DNA of 64,000 nucleotides. It comes from JBBDWJ01 sp963824095. GTDB lineage: Bacteria > Acidobacteriota > Terriglobia > Bryobacterales > UBA6623. This document shows positions 1-8,697 of the stretch, one piece after another (position 1 is the stretch's first letter; each line of letters starts with the position of its first letter). Location of the stretch: NCBI GenBank assembly GCA_963824095.1, contig CAWGNS010000008.1, forward strand, positions 62,001 through 126,000, written 5' to 3'. The notes beneath the pieces were generated by a model. The model was not told the DNA's origin. It ran no database searches and saw nothing but the letters and a program-made list of their open reading frames with translations. Made by a program: the position numbers and the translations under genes.

Positions 1-212
1 CGATCGAAGAGGCGCTGCCGCCCGAGTGCGGCGTGCTAGTCGAGCCCGGCGCTTACGAGGAAACGCGGCTGGCTGAGGCGCTCGATGAGTTGTTGAACCA
101 GCCCGAACGCCGCGCGGCGATGGGGCGCGCCGGCCGCGCATTTGTCGAGAAGCATCATGCGCTTGGAGAGACACAGCGCCAGTATCGGATGCTGCTCGAC
201 GAGATGGGTTAG
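1..212 (+). CDS. Glycosyltransferase (group 1-like), C-terminal fragment
   Basis: Partial gene cut by the left edge; about 69 residues are read in the frame beginning at base 3 and end at a TAG at 210-212. The segment reads like the tail of a GT-B retaining glycosyltransferase: an acidic sugar-nucleotide-site stretch (CGVLVEPGAYEE), then helices with LDELLNQPERRAAMGRAGR and a closing basic helix (FVEKHHALGETQRQYRMLL). These are typical of family 4 glycosyltransferases that build surface polysaccharides or glycolipids. The acceptor cannot be told. The family call rests only on the tail. Confidence 0.72.
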   Translation, partial: IEEALPPECGVLVEPGAYEETRLAEALDELLNQPERRAAMGRAGRAFVEKHHALGETQRQYRMLLDEMG

Positions 213-218
213 CCCCAA

Positions 219-379
219 GGCCCGTAGCGCAGGGCTGGAGCTTTTCCAGACCTGCGGCTTTCACCGGCCGGTGGTTTTCCCTTAGCCTTCCCTGCCGTGT
301 TTTCCCCTTGTCTCCGCAACTAGTCGGTTCTCTGTGAAAGGCCGCAGGTCTTGGAAATTCACCCAGTCCTGTGCTCCGG
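219..379. repeat. Family B palindromic repeat, copy 1
   Basis: Two arms in inverted orientation, about 219-263 and 334-379. The left arm contains GTAGCGCAGGGCTGGAG and ACCTGCGGCTTTCAC; the right arm is its imperfect reverse complement (GTGAAAGGCCGCAGGTC). A second copy lies at 40026-40154. The unit starts a few bases after the glycosyltransferase stop and fills the gap to the next gene together with a family D unit. Confidence 0.75.
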
Positions 380-427
380 CGAGGCGCGAGGGCCGCGCTG
401 GGGATGCGCGGGTTCGTCGATCCTTTG

Positions 428-451
428 GACAGACAGGATTGTCGGTTCCAC
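428..451. repeat. Family D short palindrome, copy 1
   Basis: Contains GACAGACAGGATTGTC, a short hairpin-forming unit also seen at 6946-6969 and 30500-30523. It lies 25 bases beyond the stop codon of the minus-strand molybdenum hydroxylase gene. Confidence 0.6.
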
Positions 452-475
452 TTGGCGCGCCGCGGGCGCGTGTCG

Positions 476-2786
476 TCAGGCTCGCTTGAGGGCTGCGGTG
501 CGCAGCGGCAGCGAGCGGAGGCGCACTTGCGTGGCCGCGTAGATGGCGTTGCCGACCGCGGGCGGCACGGCGATCATCGGCGTTTCGCCGGCTCCTACCG
601 AGGGCAGGTCGGGGCGGTTGAGGTAGATGGTTTCGATCGACGGCACGTCTTTGAATCGCGGCACCGGGTATTGCGCAAAGTGCGGATTGAGGATGCGGCC
701 GTTTTCGAACAGGATTTCTTCGCGCAGCACCGCGCCCAGGGTCATCACGATGGCGCCTTCGGATTGCTTGCGCAGATTTTCGGGGTCGTGGATTGCGCCG
801 CACTCGAAGGCCTGGCAGATTTCGTGAATCTGGAAGGTGCCTTTTTCGCGATCGACGCTGACTTCGACGCAGGCGGCGACGTAGGATCCTTTTTCGGTGC
901 CGCAGGCGATGCCCAGGCCGTGGATCGGATGATCGGCGGAGCCGTTGGCGGCTGACTGCTTCGCCTCGAGGGCTTTGCGGCGCTCGCGCCAGCGGAAGCG
1001 CTCGGCTACGGCTTCCAGGACAGGACGCAGCCGCTTGTGGCTGAGATGGGCGAGGCGGAAATCGAGCGGGTCCTGGCCGGCGGCGGCGGCCAGCTCGTCC
1101 ATGAACGATTCGCGCGCGAAATTGTTGGCCGTCGAGGCGAGCGCGCGGTAGGAGCCTTCGCGCAGCGGCGAATCGCTGGAGCGGAATTGATGCCGCATCC
1201 GGGCAATGTCGTAGGGGCTCTCGAGCGCCGAGCGGCCCGAGTTGTAGTTGGTGAATTCCCACGACACCAGGCGGCCGTCACCGTCGAGGCCGCCCGTGAT
1301 TTCGATCAACCCAGCGGGGCGAAAATACGCCCAGGTGAATTCCTCTTCGCGCGTCCAGCGCAGCGATACGGGCTTGCCGGCGGCTTTCGCCAACCGCGCG
1401 GCTTCGATGGAGGTCTCGCCGGTGTGCTTGCCGCCGAATCCGCCGCCGGTGTCGGGGACGATCACGCGCACTTTGTCTTCGGGGATGCGAAACGTTTCGG
1501 CCAGCTCGCTCTGCACGCCGGTGGGGCGCTGCGTGCCGGTCCACACCGTGAGCGCCCCGTCGTTCCACTCCGCCATCGCGGCCCGTGGCTCCATCGGGGC
1601 GTGCTGCACGTAGGCGATTTCGTAGGCGGCATTGAGTGTTTCCGCGACGGCGGGGCCTTCGCCGGCCGAGCCGTTTTCGTCTTCGCGAACGGCCCGCCGG
1701 CCTGCCTGGCTCGTGGCGGCCTTGTCCTTCAGCAGCGTGTAGAGCTCTTTGTACGACGGCTGCGCCTTTTCTTTCCAGACGGCGGTTTTCGACAGCGCGT
1801 CGACACCACGCTGGGCCTGGAACGACGTCGGCGCGGCGCAACCGGCGAAATTGCGGTCGCGCACGGCGACCACACCCGGCATCTTTTCGGCCACCGACAG
1901 ATCGATGGTTTCAAGCGTCGCGCCGTAGGATGGCGGCCGCAGCACTTTGCCGTAGAGCATGTTCGACCGCGTGATGTCGGAGGGGTAGCGGTGCGCGCCG
2001 GTGACGATGTCGCGGCCGTTGGGGCGCGGCGTCGAAACGCCGATCACCGTCCAGTCTTCGACCGGCGTTACGGTGACGTCGCGCGGAACGGTCTTCTGGA
2101 ATGCCTCGGTCGAGATCGGCCGTGGACGCCAGCTCGGCGTAAGTGACTTTACGATGCGCGGTGGCGTCGACGATGGCGCCGTTTTCGGCTTTGAGCGACG
2201 AACTCTCGACGCCCCACTGCTTGGCGGCCAGCTCCAGCAGAATCTCGCGGGCGGCGGCCGTGCCGCGGCGCACCGCCGGCACCGAGGAAGGCGTTGTACG
2301 GCTGCCGGCCGTGGCGCCATCGTCGGGCGTCAGGGCGGTATCGGCCATCAGCAGAGTGATCGCGGAGGGCTGGACCTTCAGCTCTTCGGCGGCGGCCTGG
2401 GTCAGCTCGGCGCGCGATCCCTGGCCGACCTCGACCTTGCCGGTCATCACCGTGATGCCGCCGTCTTTGGCGATGCGCACGCGGGCCGCGACGACGCCTT
2501 CGTTTCCAGCGCGCGATTGCGCCCGCGCGGCGGGCTGGGCGACCGAAATCAGCAGCCCCGCGCCGGCGACGCCGAGAAAACCGCGGCGGCCGAGCTCGAA
2601 GTTATAGCGCGGCGGCTCGCTTAGCTCATAGCGCTCGGGCTCGCTGAGCGCGTCGCGCGCGGCGAGTCGGTCCTGTGCGGTGCCTTCGTCCCGCGGGGTG
2701 CATTCGTCGCGCTTCGTTCGTTCGTGGAACTTGGGATCGGCCGCGGCAAGCCGCTTTGCGATGCCGGGAGTCGTCTGGCTTGCCAT
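476..2786 (-). pseudogene. Molybdopterin-binding subunit of a periplasmic xanthine dehydrogenase/aldehyde oxidase-type hydroxylase, frameshifted
   Basis: Large catalytic subunit of the xanthine oxidase family (COG1529, isoquinoline 1-oxidoreductase beta-like), which hydroxylates aldehydes or N-heterocycles. The start at 2786 shares one base with the stop of the 2Fe-2S subunit gene (TGATG). A twin-arginine signal (RRGFLGVAGAGLL) implies Tat export with cofactor. Molybdopterin-domain motifs are clear: DTGGGFGGKHTGE, and near the end VGAGETPMIAVPPAVGNAI with the catalytic glutamate. The reading frame changes near 2126. Upstream it reads KVTYAELA; downstream, one base over, it continues as PRPISTEAFQKTVPRDVTV. 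Dropping the single base at about 2126 gives one continuous protein of about 769 residues. Either the gene is recently inactivated or the sequence has an error here. Substrate unknown. Confidence 0.82.
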
Positions 2787-3277
2787 CACGCACCTCGCTT
2801 TTGGGTGGAGCGGGTTTTCGTTTCCACCGCGCGTTCGATCGCGGAGAGAATCTTGGTGTATCCGCAACAGCGGCACAGGTTGCCGTTCATCCACTCGACG
2901 GTCTGCTCGCGGCTGGGGTTGGGGTTGCTTTCGAGCAGGCTCGTGGCGGTGAGAATCATCCCCGGTACGCAATAGCCGCACTGCATCGCGCCTTCGGCCA
3001 GGAACGCTTCCTGCACCAAGTGCAGCCGGCCGTCTTGCTCGAGACCTTCGATGGTGCGGATCGGCTTGCCGGCGGCCTTCGACACCGCCGTGCGGCACGA
3101 GGTCACCGGCCGGCCGTCGAGCAGCACCGTGCAGGCGCGGCATTGCCCCTCACCGCAGCCGTACTTGGTGCCGGTGAGCTGCAGGTCTTCGCGCAACACT
3201 TCGAGCAGCGGGCGCTCGGGGTCGGTGGTGACGCTTTTCGACTGGCCGTTGACGTTGAGACTGAGGGTTACATCCAC
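2786..3277 (-). CDS. 2Fe-2S subunit of a molybdenum hydroxylase
   Basis: 163 residues, the normal length for the small iron-sulphur subunit of the xanthine dehydrogenase family (IorA/CoxS type). It passes electrons from the molybdenum subunit to an acceptor. The N-terminal plant-type ferredoxin cluster is visible as CGEGQCRACTVLLDG with a later SC. The C-terminal helical cluster is visible as MQCGYCVPGMIL and GNLCRCCGYTKI. All eight ligand cysteines are present. It lies directly upstream of, and overlaps by one base, the large-subunit gene, so the two are translationally coupled. No FAD (medium) subunit is nearby, which fits the two-subunit periplasmic type that donates to a cytochrome. Confidence 0.93.
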   Translation of the reverse strand: MDVTLSLNVNGQSKSVTTDPERPLLEVLREDLQLTGTKYGCGEGQCRACTVLLDGRPVTSCRTAVSKAAGKPIRTIEGLEQDGRLHLVQEAFLAEGAMQCGYCVPGMILTATSLLESNPNPSREQTVEWMNGNLCRCCGYTKILSAIERAVETKTRSTQKRGA

Positions 3278-3560
3278 GAGAAAACCTCCGTGAGCGGGAG
3301 TCGCGGCTCGCGGCGCTGGAGCCGTGCGGTCTTTCCCTGGGCCGGATGCGTCATCAGGGAATCGATGCGGAAGCGGGAGCGGAGAGCGTTTGCGATCGAT
3401 TCACGACCGCCTTGCCCGTAGTCTACTGCGCGAGGCGGGCCGGCGCAAGGCGCGCCACGTTCCACGCAAGCCGAGGCACGCTCGTAGGCTTGGCGCCATC
3501 CCTGAAGCCATGAGCCCGCATACCAGCGGGGCCAAAGGGCACAGCAGCAAAAACACACAT

Positions 3561-3616
3561 CCGTGGCGTGAACCTCCAGGTTTGCCGCGTCGCGATTCCT
3601 CGGGACGTAAGGCCCC
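3561..3616. repeat. Family C repeat, copy 1
   Basis: Core GTGGCGTGAACCTCCAGG followed by TTTGCCGC and a CGCGATTCCTCGGGACG tail. The core is itself a small palindrome (AACCT-CC-AGGTT). Other copies are at 20837-20880, 29608-29660 (opposite orientation) and 54876-54937. Confidence 0.75.
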
Positions 3617-3801
3617 ACGCCATCGAGACCGTGACGAGAGGGCAGTGATGCTCCGTGGTAGACAGTCACCGCATTTCGCAGCTCGATTTTTCAGAGGGTC
3701 ACAGGATTCGCGGGGCGCGAAATTCGCTGACTGTCTCCCGTGGGGCACAACCCAGACCAGGCTGGGAAGCCCTTCCAATCCGCATTTTGCCGCTTCGGCA
3801 C

Positions 3802-3834
3802 ACCCGCTCACGCCTGCGGCTCTGTTGCCGCGGG
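3802..3834. repeat. Family A repeat, single arm
   Basis: One arm reading CCCGC-TCAC-GCCTGCGG followed by CTCTGTTGCCG, matching the right arm of family A units elsewhere. It ends about 20 bases from the stop codon of the epoxide-hydrolase-like gene. Confidence 0.6.
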
Positions 3835-3854
3835 ACCGCTGCTTCCGCGGGGGG

Positions 3855-4871
3855 CTAGCGCAGAAACTCCCGAATATAGCGGTTCACTTCGTCGGGTTTC
3901 TCGTGCACGATCCAGTGCGAGGCGTCGGGCACTCGTTGAATCGTCAGGTGCGGCACGTATTTGCTCAGCCCGTCGAGGTTCTGCGGCAGGTACTGATCGT
4001 CCTTGGCTCCCCAGATCACCAGCGTCGGTACGTTGACCGTCAGCGATTTCGGGTTGACCGCAAAATTCCCGGTCGAGGTCTTGTCGTCTTTTTGACCGGG
4101 CGCGGGCGGGCCGATGCGGTTGGCGCGAAAGTAGTTCAGCCCGCCGGTCAGCGCGTCGGGCTGCGACCAAGCCCGCAGATACGCCGAGCGGTCCTCTTCG
4201 GTAAACACGCCGTTGTCGAGCCCCGGTTCGAGCACCAGCTTCTCCAGCATCGCGTTTTCCTTTTCCGCAAGCATATCCTCGGCGTCGGGGCGGCGGTAGG
4301 TCAGCATGTATTGGCTGGCCTTCTGCTGCGCCTCGTCGCCGGCGAGCAAGCGCTCGAAAACTCCCGGATGCGGCGCGTTGATGATGACCAGCTTCTCCAG
4401 ATAGTCGGGATGCTCGATCGCGAACGCCCAGGCCACCGCGCCGCCCCAGTCGTGCCCCACCAGGACGAACTTGGTGTCCTTGGAGTAGTGCTCGGCGATC
4501 TCGCGCACGTCCTCCACCAGGTAGCTCATGCGGTACTGCTCGAGATCGTCGGGCTTGGTCGAGAGATTGTAGCCGCGCATGTCCGGGGCCACGGCCATGT
4601 GGTCTTTGCCGAACTCGGCGAGCTGGTCTTTCCACTCGTACCAGAACTCGGGAAATCCGTGCAGGAACAGGATCAGCGGGCCCTCGCCGCGTACGACGCA
4701 GTGGATCCGCATCGTGCTGGATCCCACGTATTCGTCGACCCGCGGCGGCGCTGTCCCGCTGACCGCCGCCGACGCTTCCTGGTTGCCCCGCGAGCACGCC
4801 GCGGCCAGCAACACGAGCAGCAGCGCCAGAGCCCACATTGTGGTTCTGGTACTGTGGGCGATTCGATGCAT
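3855..4871 (-). CDS. Alpha/beta hydrolase, epoxide hydrolase-like lipoprotein
   Basis: 338 residues of the alpha/beta-hydrolase fold, closest in pattern to soluble epoxide hydrolases. The oxyanion-hole motif is HGFPEFWYEW (71-80) and the nucleophile elbow is GHDWGG with Asp141 as the attacking residue. A late DASHWIVHEKP supplies the catalytic histidine. The cap region between them carries tyrosines as expected for epoxide opening. The N-terminus has a hydrophobic stretch ending LLAAAC (Cys26), so the enzyme is probably a lipoprotein at the periplasmic face. An internal ATG at residue 12 is an alternative start. Haloalkane dehalogenases share this layout and cannot be fully excluded. Monocistronic, between repeat-rich gaps. 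Confidence 0.85.
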   Translation of the reverse strand: MHRIAHSTRTTMWALALLLVLLAAACSRGNQEASAAVSGTAPPRVDEYVGSSTMRIHCVVRGEGPLILFLHGFPEFWYEWKDQLAEFGKDHMAVAPDMRGYNLSTKPDDLEQYRMSYLVEDVREIAEHYSKDTKFVLVGHDWGGAVAWAFAIEHPDYLEKLVIINAPHPGVFERLLAGDEAQQKASQYMLTYRRPDAEDMLAEKENAMLEKLVLEPGLDNGVFTEEDRSAYLRAWSQPDALTGGLNYFRANRIGPPAPGQKDDKTSTGNFAVNPKSLTVNVPTLVIWGAKDDQYLPQNLDGLSKYVPHLTIQRVPDASHWIVHEKPDEVNRYIREFLR

Positions 4872-5263
4872 CCTGTCCTTTCGGGTCTCAGGCCCAGTTC
4901 AGCGCCGTCCGGCGATGGGCTGGCCTCCGCCGGGACGTATCCCGGCGCGGCAGGCCGCCAGGGCCGCGAAAAATTCAACGTGGGGGAAGAGAATAGTGAT
5001 CGCGCCCCGCGCCCGCCGGAATCGCGCAAGTCATTGACTCGCCAAAGGTTCGGGGCTCCCGGTCGGCCTCGGCCCGCAACGCGGCCAGCCGCGCAACGGG
5101 CTGTCTCCGGGCTTCGAGGACCTTACGGCACGGGGCCGCCCGCCGGAACCAGAGAGGGATCTGCTCTTGTTTCTCCCCTGCCGGCTCGGCCCGTGCGCCG
5201 GGTGACGGTTCACCATCCATGAACACTTTGCCACAAGCCGCCGCGAATGGGCAAGAGCGGTTT
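4872..5263. other. Intergenic gap, 392 bases
   Basis: GC-rich and without a convincing gene or strong hairpin. It lies between the start of the hydrolase gene and the stop of the VWA gene, both on the minus strand, so it should hold the hydrolase promoter. No clear -35/-10 pair is visible. Confidence 0.4.
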
Positions 5264-6619
5264 TTACTGAATCAGGCGGAAAATCTCTCGTGCGACCTTT
5301 TGGAAGGCCTGTTGCAGTTGGGCCGCGGTCGGGGCGTAGACGTAGAGACCCGTGGGCTGCGTATCGTCGTAGTTTCCCGCGCCGGGGTCATTGGCCACCC
5401 TGCGCATCAGCTCATGGTCGGCCGGATACGACGAGGGGTCGCCGCCCAAGCCGATGCTGTAGATGCCGATCGGCAGAGTGGGATTGGTGCGGGCGTTGGT
5501 GGCGGTATTGATGGTGAGATTTTCGGAAATGGGCTTGATGTTGAGCCCGCGCGTGGTCGGCTGGCTGCCGCTCCAGTACGGAATGGTCCGGTAGCCCAGG
5601 ATCGAGGTGCCCCAGGAGTCGGTCATCGGCAGCCGCGGGATCGAGTTGCGTACGTCGTTGCTGTTAAAGCCGCAGCCGGAAATCCAATCGTCCTGATCGG
5701 AGTAGACCGGCGGCGCGCCGGCGTCGACCACCGTCAGGCCCATCGCGAAGTCGGAGCCGGGGCTGGAATAGGTACCGATGACGCCCAGCTTCTCTTTGTT
5801 GTCGCAACCGCCGCCGGGCGGGTTCGTGTTCGTCATGAAATTGCCGGAATAGTGCGTCGAAACGCCGTCAGTGAAGAAAACGATGAAATTCAGCGAGGCG
5901 GGGTCGTTGAGCGTCTGCAACGCGCTCGCTGCGCGCGCCAACCCGTCGGAAGTGTTGGTGCCGCTGTTGTCGGAATAGAGGCTGTTGATCTTGCCCGGCA
6001 GCGCCGCCTTGAAGCCGGTCGAGGGTGTATGGTCCAGATGGCTGCCCGAGCCGAAGCTGACCATGCCCACGCGGTCGGTGGTGTCGTCGAAGCGCTTGAC
6101 GAAATCCAGCGCCGCTGCTTTCAGGTCGTCGAACGCGGTGGGGCCGGGGTTGCCGCCCGGCGCGCGGCTCATCGAGCCCGAGCGGTCCAGCACGATCACC
6201 AGATTGACGTCGCGGCGCACCGCCACCGCGCTGGCGGCGATCGGCAGGCTCGTGTAGCCGGCCCAGCGCATGAAAAACGTCGGTACCCGCGCGTCGCCCC
6301 GCAACTGCACCTGCCGCACTCCCGGCGCCGGTGTCGTAATCGTCGGCGCGGTGTGCGAGCGCTGCGTCGACAGCATGAAATTTTCGGGAAAATTCGAGTC
6401 GAACAGCAGATCGACCACGCGATCCATCTCGCTCTGCCCCAGGCCGATGCTGCGGGCCGCGCCCAGCGCGCAGGCGTCCACCGCCGTCACCAGCCGGACC
6501 TTGACGGTGTAAGCGTAGATCGTATCCACCGCCAGAGCCGCCAGGCTCAGGAACAGCCCCGCGGCGGCGACGATGAAAACCAGCACTTGTCCCTGACGAG
6601 GGTTGCGACGCGGCGACAT
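5264..6619 (-). CDS. TadG-like pilus assembly protein with von Willebrand factor A domain (triad copy 2)
   Basis: 451 residues. The N-terminus has a basic patch then one membrane helix (GQVLVFIVAAAGLFLSLAAL), the TadG/TadE_N signature. A VWA domain follows from about residue 140, with the MIDAS loop DRSGSMS and later FFTDGVSTHYSG. The last residues (QLQQAFQKVAREIFRLIQ) match those of the paralogue at 8698-10236. Start chosen at 6619 because GGGAGGAGA sits just upstream; the frame extends further 5-prime without sense. TadG-type proteins help anchor Flp/Tad pili; the VWA domain suggests metal-dependent adhesion. Last gene of the second TadE/TadE-like/VWA set. Confidence 0.85.
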   Translation of the reverse strand: MSPRRNPRQGQVLVFIVAAAGLFLSLAALAVDTIYAYTVKVRLVTAVDACALGAARSIGLGQSEMDRVVDLLFDSNFPENFMLSTQRSHTAPTITTPAPGVRQVQLRGDARVPTFFMRWAGYTSLPIAASAVAVRRDVNLVIVLDRSGSMSRAPGGNPGPTAFDDLKAAALDFVKRFDDTTDRVGMVSFGSGSHLDHTPSTGFKAALPGKINSLYSDNSGTNTSDGLARAASALQTLNDPASLNFIVFFTDGVSTHYSGNFMTNTNPPGGGCDNKEKLGVIGTYSSPGSDFAMGLTVVDAGAPPVYSDQDDWISGCGFNSNDVRNSIPRLPMTDSWGTSILGYRTIPYWSGSQPTTRGLNIKPISENLTINTATNARTNPTLPIGIYSIGLGGDPSSYPADHELMRRVANDPGAGNYDDTQPTGLYVYAPTAAQLQQAFQKVAREIFRLIQ

Positions 6620-6800
6620 GCATTCTCCTCCCGAGTTGAAATCCTGCGCGGCGGCAAGCGCGTGAAACGGCTCGCTGCGGCGGACTCCGTCGTCCCCGGT
6701 TTGTCCCGGTATCGCTGTTCTCATCGGCCGCAGCGGCCTTTTGCTGAAGGCCTTTTCAGCGGCCGGCATCGGCGCATCTCGGCGAAGGCTTCCAAGCCCA

Positions 6801-6940
6801 GTAGAGACAGGCGCTCTCGCCTGTCGGCCGCAGCGAAGCGGAGGCCCTTCCTTCCCTGCACGAAGACCCTTCCTTGCACGAGAGCGCAGCTTCAGGGGCC
6901 GCCGAACGGCGGCCGACAGGCTTGAGCGCCTGTCTCTACC
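6801..6940. repeat. Family F inverted repeat
   Basis: Left arm 6801-6835 begins GTAGAGACAGGCG and contains the hairpin GACAGGCG-CTCT-CGCCTGTC. Right arm 6907-6940 is its reverse complement (GCGCCTGTCTCTACC). About 70 unrelated bases lie between. It sits in the gap between two Tad-like genes of one set, next to a family D unit. Confidence 0.75.
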
Positions 6941-6945
6941 AAAAA

Positions 6946-6969
6946 CACAGACAGGATTGTCAGTGCCAC
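6946..6969. repeat. Family D short palindrome, copy 2
   Basis: CACAGACA-GGAT-TGTCAGTG followed by CCAC; abuts the stop codon of the TadE-like gene at 6972 and the right arm of the family F unit. Confidence 0.65.
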
Positions 6970-6971
6970 TT

Positions 6972-7625
6972 TCAGAAGAACGCCCGCGAATACATCATCT
7001 GGGGCGAGAAAATGCCGGGAAACGTGATCGTCGAGGGCGTGTGGAAGGCTTCCACGACATAGACGATCTCGTTGGGTTGCAGGCCGCTGGAGACGCTGCT
7101 CAGGCTGGGCGGCACGTTGGTGGCTCGTGCATCGCTGTCTCCGAAGGCGTCGAGGTGATTGCCTTCCGCGTCGAGATCGGCGGGCATGCCGAACTTGCTC
7201 GGCGCCAGCGAGGTGTTGCCGACCGAAAAGCGCTGCGAAATCACCACCATGCCGGCGTTGGCGCACGCTCCGAAGCCGCAGCGGGCCGTCGGCGGCACGC
7301 GCAGCAGCAGGGTCAGGTAGACCACCGCGTTGCCGCCGGTCAGCGTCATGCCCATGCCGTCGGCGGCGTCCACCAGAAACTGCTTGTTCTGGTTGGAGAC
7401 GAACGAGACGCCGCGCGCGAACATGTTGCCGCCGTTGCGCACCAATTGGCCCACCGTCAGGTGACGGTCGATGATGATGCCGACCGCGAAGGTGCCAATC
7501 CCCATCATCACCAGGAACGGCAGCGCGACGGCGAACTCGACCACCGACTGCCCGGCCGAGCTCGCTCTCAGCCAACGCCCCAAGCGCCGTTGGGCGGCGT
7601 GAATTTTACTGGTTACGTCGATCAT
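6972..7625 (-). CDS. TadE/TadG-like pilus assembly protein (triad copy 2)
   Basis: 217 residues. A short cytoplasmic tail is followed by GQSVVEFAVALPFLVMMGIGTFAVG, the TadE-family pseudopilin-like motif with the conserved glutamate at the start of the helix (key residues E, F, P). The rest is exported. It is near-identical in plan to the 214-residue protein at 10337-10981, sharing DRHLTVGQLVRNGGNMFARG and the closing MMYSRAFF. Minor pseudopilins of this type are inserted in the inner membrane and assist Flp pilus assembly or function. Middle gene of its three-gene set; the gap to the VWA gene carries repeats F and D. Confidence 0.85.
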   Translation of the reverse strand: MIDVTSKIHAAQRRLGRWLRASSAGQSVVEFAVALPFLVMMGIGTFAVGIIIDRHLTVGQLVRNGGNMFARGVSFVSNQNKQFLVDAADGMGMTLTGGNAVVYLTLLLRVPPTARCGFGACANAGMVVISQRFSVGNTSLAPSKFGMPADLDAEGNHLDAFGDSDARATNVPPSLSSVSSGLQPNEIVYVVEAFHTPSTITFPGIFSPQMMYSRAFF

Positions 7626-7726
7626 GGAGGTACTCCTTGGTGAATGCGCCTCGTATTGGGCGTCCGGTGGGGGGCGCGTCCGAGGCGGTTTTTCGACCGT
7701 GGGTTCGTTGCCGGTCGAGCCGCCGC

Positions 7727-7846
7727 TTAGAGCCGCGGGCGTGAGCCCGCGTTGCGCACCCGGACCGGGCCACCGAGCCCGCCGGCAACCGCCTTCATCC
7801 GGCCCAGCGGCTCAGCGCAAGCTCACGCTTGCGGCTCCGAGTGGCG
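7727..7846. repeat. Family A inverted repeat, copy 1
   Basis: Left arm 7727-7760 carries CGCGGGC-GTGA-GCCCGCG; right arm 7816-7846 carries CGCAAGC-TCAC-GCTTGCG and a CTCCGAGTGGCG end. Each arm folds with a four-base loop of GNRA type on one strand. It lies between two genes of the Tad-like set. Confidence 0.8.
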
Positions 7847-7939
7847 CGCTGCGCGTCGCTCTCATGGCCCGCCTCTTGCGTCGCTGTGTGCGCGATTACG
7901 TCCCTTCCGGTTACGTTCTTCCGGTTGCGTCCCTTCGGG

Positions 7940-8479
7940 TTACGTCCCGGCGCACGCCGTCGCCACCGCCGGAGTGCCGCGGCCCGGGCCCGCGCCGGGA
8001 AACGGCTCGACCTTGTCGGACGAGGTGATATTCACCGTAAACGGCCGGGTCTGCCCGGTATTGGGGTCGCGGGGCTGGATCAGCGAGGTAATCGGAAACA
8101 CCTCGTAGCACAGAATCGACACCCGCACGATGCTGCCCGGCTCGGGATTGGCAATCGGGCACGCCTGGCCGGCGCAGTTGGCGTCGAAATACTGGATCTC
8201 GACGTGGTCGTCGAGCTGCTGATTGCTGATCAGCCCCAGCGTGTTGGTCTTGATGACGCTCTTGAGATAGTTGTCGAACGCGCCCGAATAGCCCGGCGGC
8301 GGGTTGGCGGTAATGGCCGCGCGCACCGCCTCGCGCACCGCGTGATGGAACGTCGCCCGGATGAACAACACCCAGGTGAACTCGAACGCCGCCACCATCA
8401 GCGTGATCAACAGAATGAAAACCAGGGCAAACTCAATGTAGGCATTGCCCCGCCGCCGCTCGCCCGCGGTCCGTCGCAT
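7940..8479 (-). CDS. TadE-like pilus assembly protein (triad copy 2)
   Basis: 179 residues. An Arg-rich start (MRRTAGERRRGNA) precedes YIEFALVFILLITLMVAAFE, the TadE helix with conserved Glu and Phe. The exported part has FIRATFHHAVREAVRAAI and several cysteines (CAGQACP, CYEVFP) that may form disulphides outside. The paralogue at 11016-11579 keeps the same positions. GGGAGGT lies seven bases before the ATG at 8479. First gene of the second set; because a terminator at 8621-8665 closes the previous set, a promoter is expected in 8480-8620, but none is obvious by eye. Confidence 0.85.
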   Translation of the reverse strand: MRRTAGERRRGNAYIEFALVFILLITLMVAAFEFTWVLFIRATFHHAVREAVRAAITANPPPGYSGAFDNYLKSVIKTNTLGLISNQQLDDHVEIQYFDANCAGQACPIANPEPGSIVRVSILCYEVFPITSLIQPRDPNTGQTRPFTVNITSSDKVEPFPGAGPGRGTPAVATACAGT

Positions 8480-8620
8480 AGATCGAGACCTCCCGCTTCC
8501 GAAGCCGCCCGCTTCTCTCTGCTCCTATCGGCCAAATGCGGGGAATCTTGAATAGGGCGGTCCGACGGAAGGTTGCGCGGCGGGCCCCGGCGGGACGGCC
8601 CCGACAGGCTCTTCCCGTAC

Positions 8621-8665
8621 AAAAGAAAAAGGCCCGCCGGCGGAGATGTCCTCCGCGCGGCGGGC
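8621..8665 (-). terminator. Intrinsic terminator after the first Tad-like set
   Basis: On the minus strand, 33 bases after the VWA stop codon, the sequence reads GCCCGCCGCGCGGAG, a five-base loop, CTCCGCCGGCGGGC, then a T-rich tract (CCTTTTTCTTTT). The GC-rich stem of about 14 pairs with a U tract is a textbook Rho-independent terminator. Confidence 0.88.
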
Positions 8666-8697
8666 TTGGAATCGATTCGTAGGGTTGGCCTGCCGGG

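Larger units (their letters stand above)
3278..3854. other. Intergenic gap with repeats
   Basis: I see no supportable gene. The gap holds a family C unit (3561-3616) and a single family A arm (3802-3834). The open frames here are alternative readings of repeat DNA. Confidence 0.6.

Noticed and set aside
1911..3143. A long minus-strand frame spanning the small-subunit gene and the start of the large subunit, as one 410-residue protein
   Set aside because: Its first part is out of frame with the clear 2Fe-2S protein. Only the section from 2786 onward is sensible and belongs to the frameshifted large subunit.
6801..7846. A CRISPR-like array in the repeat-rich Tad region
   Set aside because: The repeats are inverted pairs of different families, not regularly spaced direct repeats with unique spacers, and no cas gene is present.
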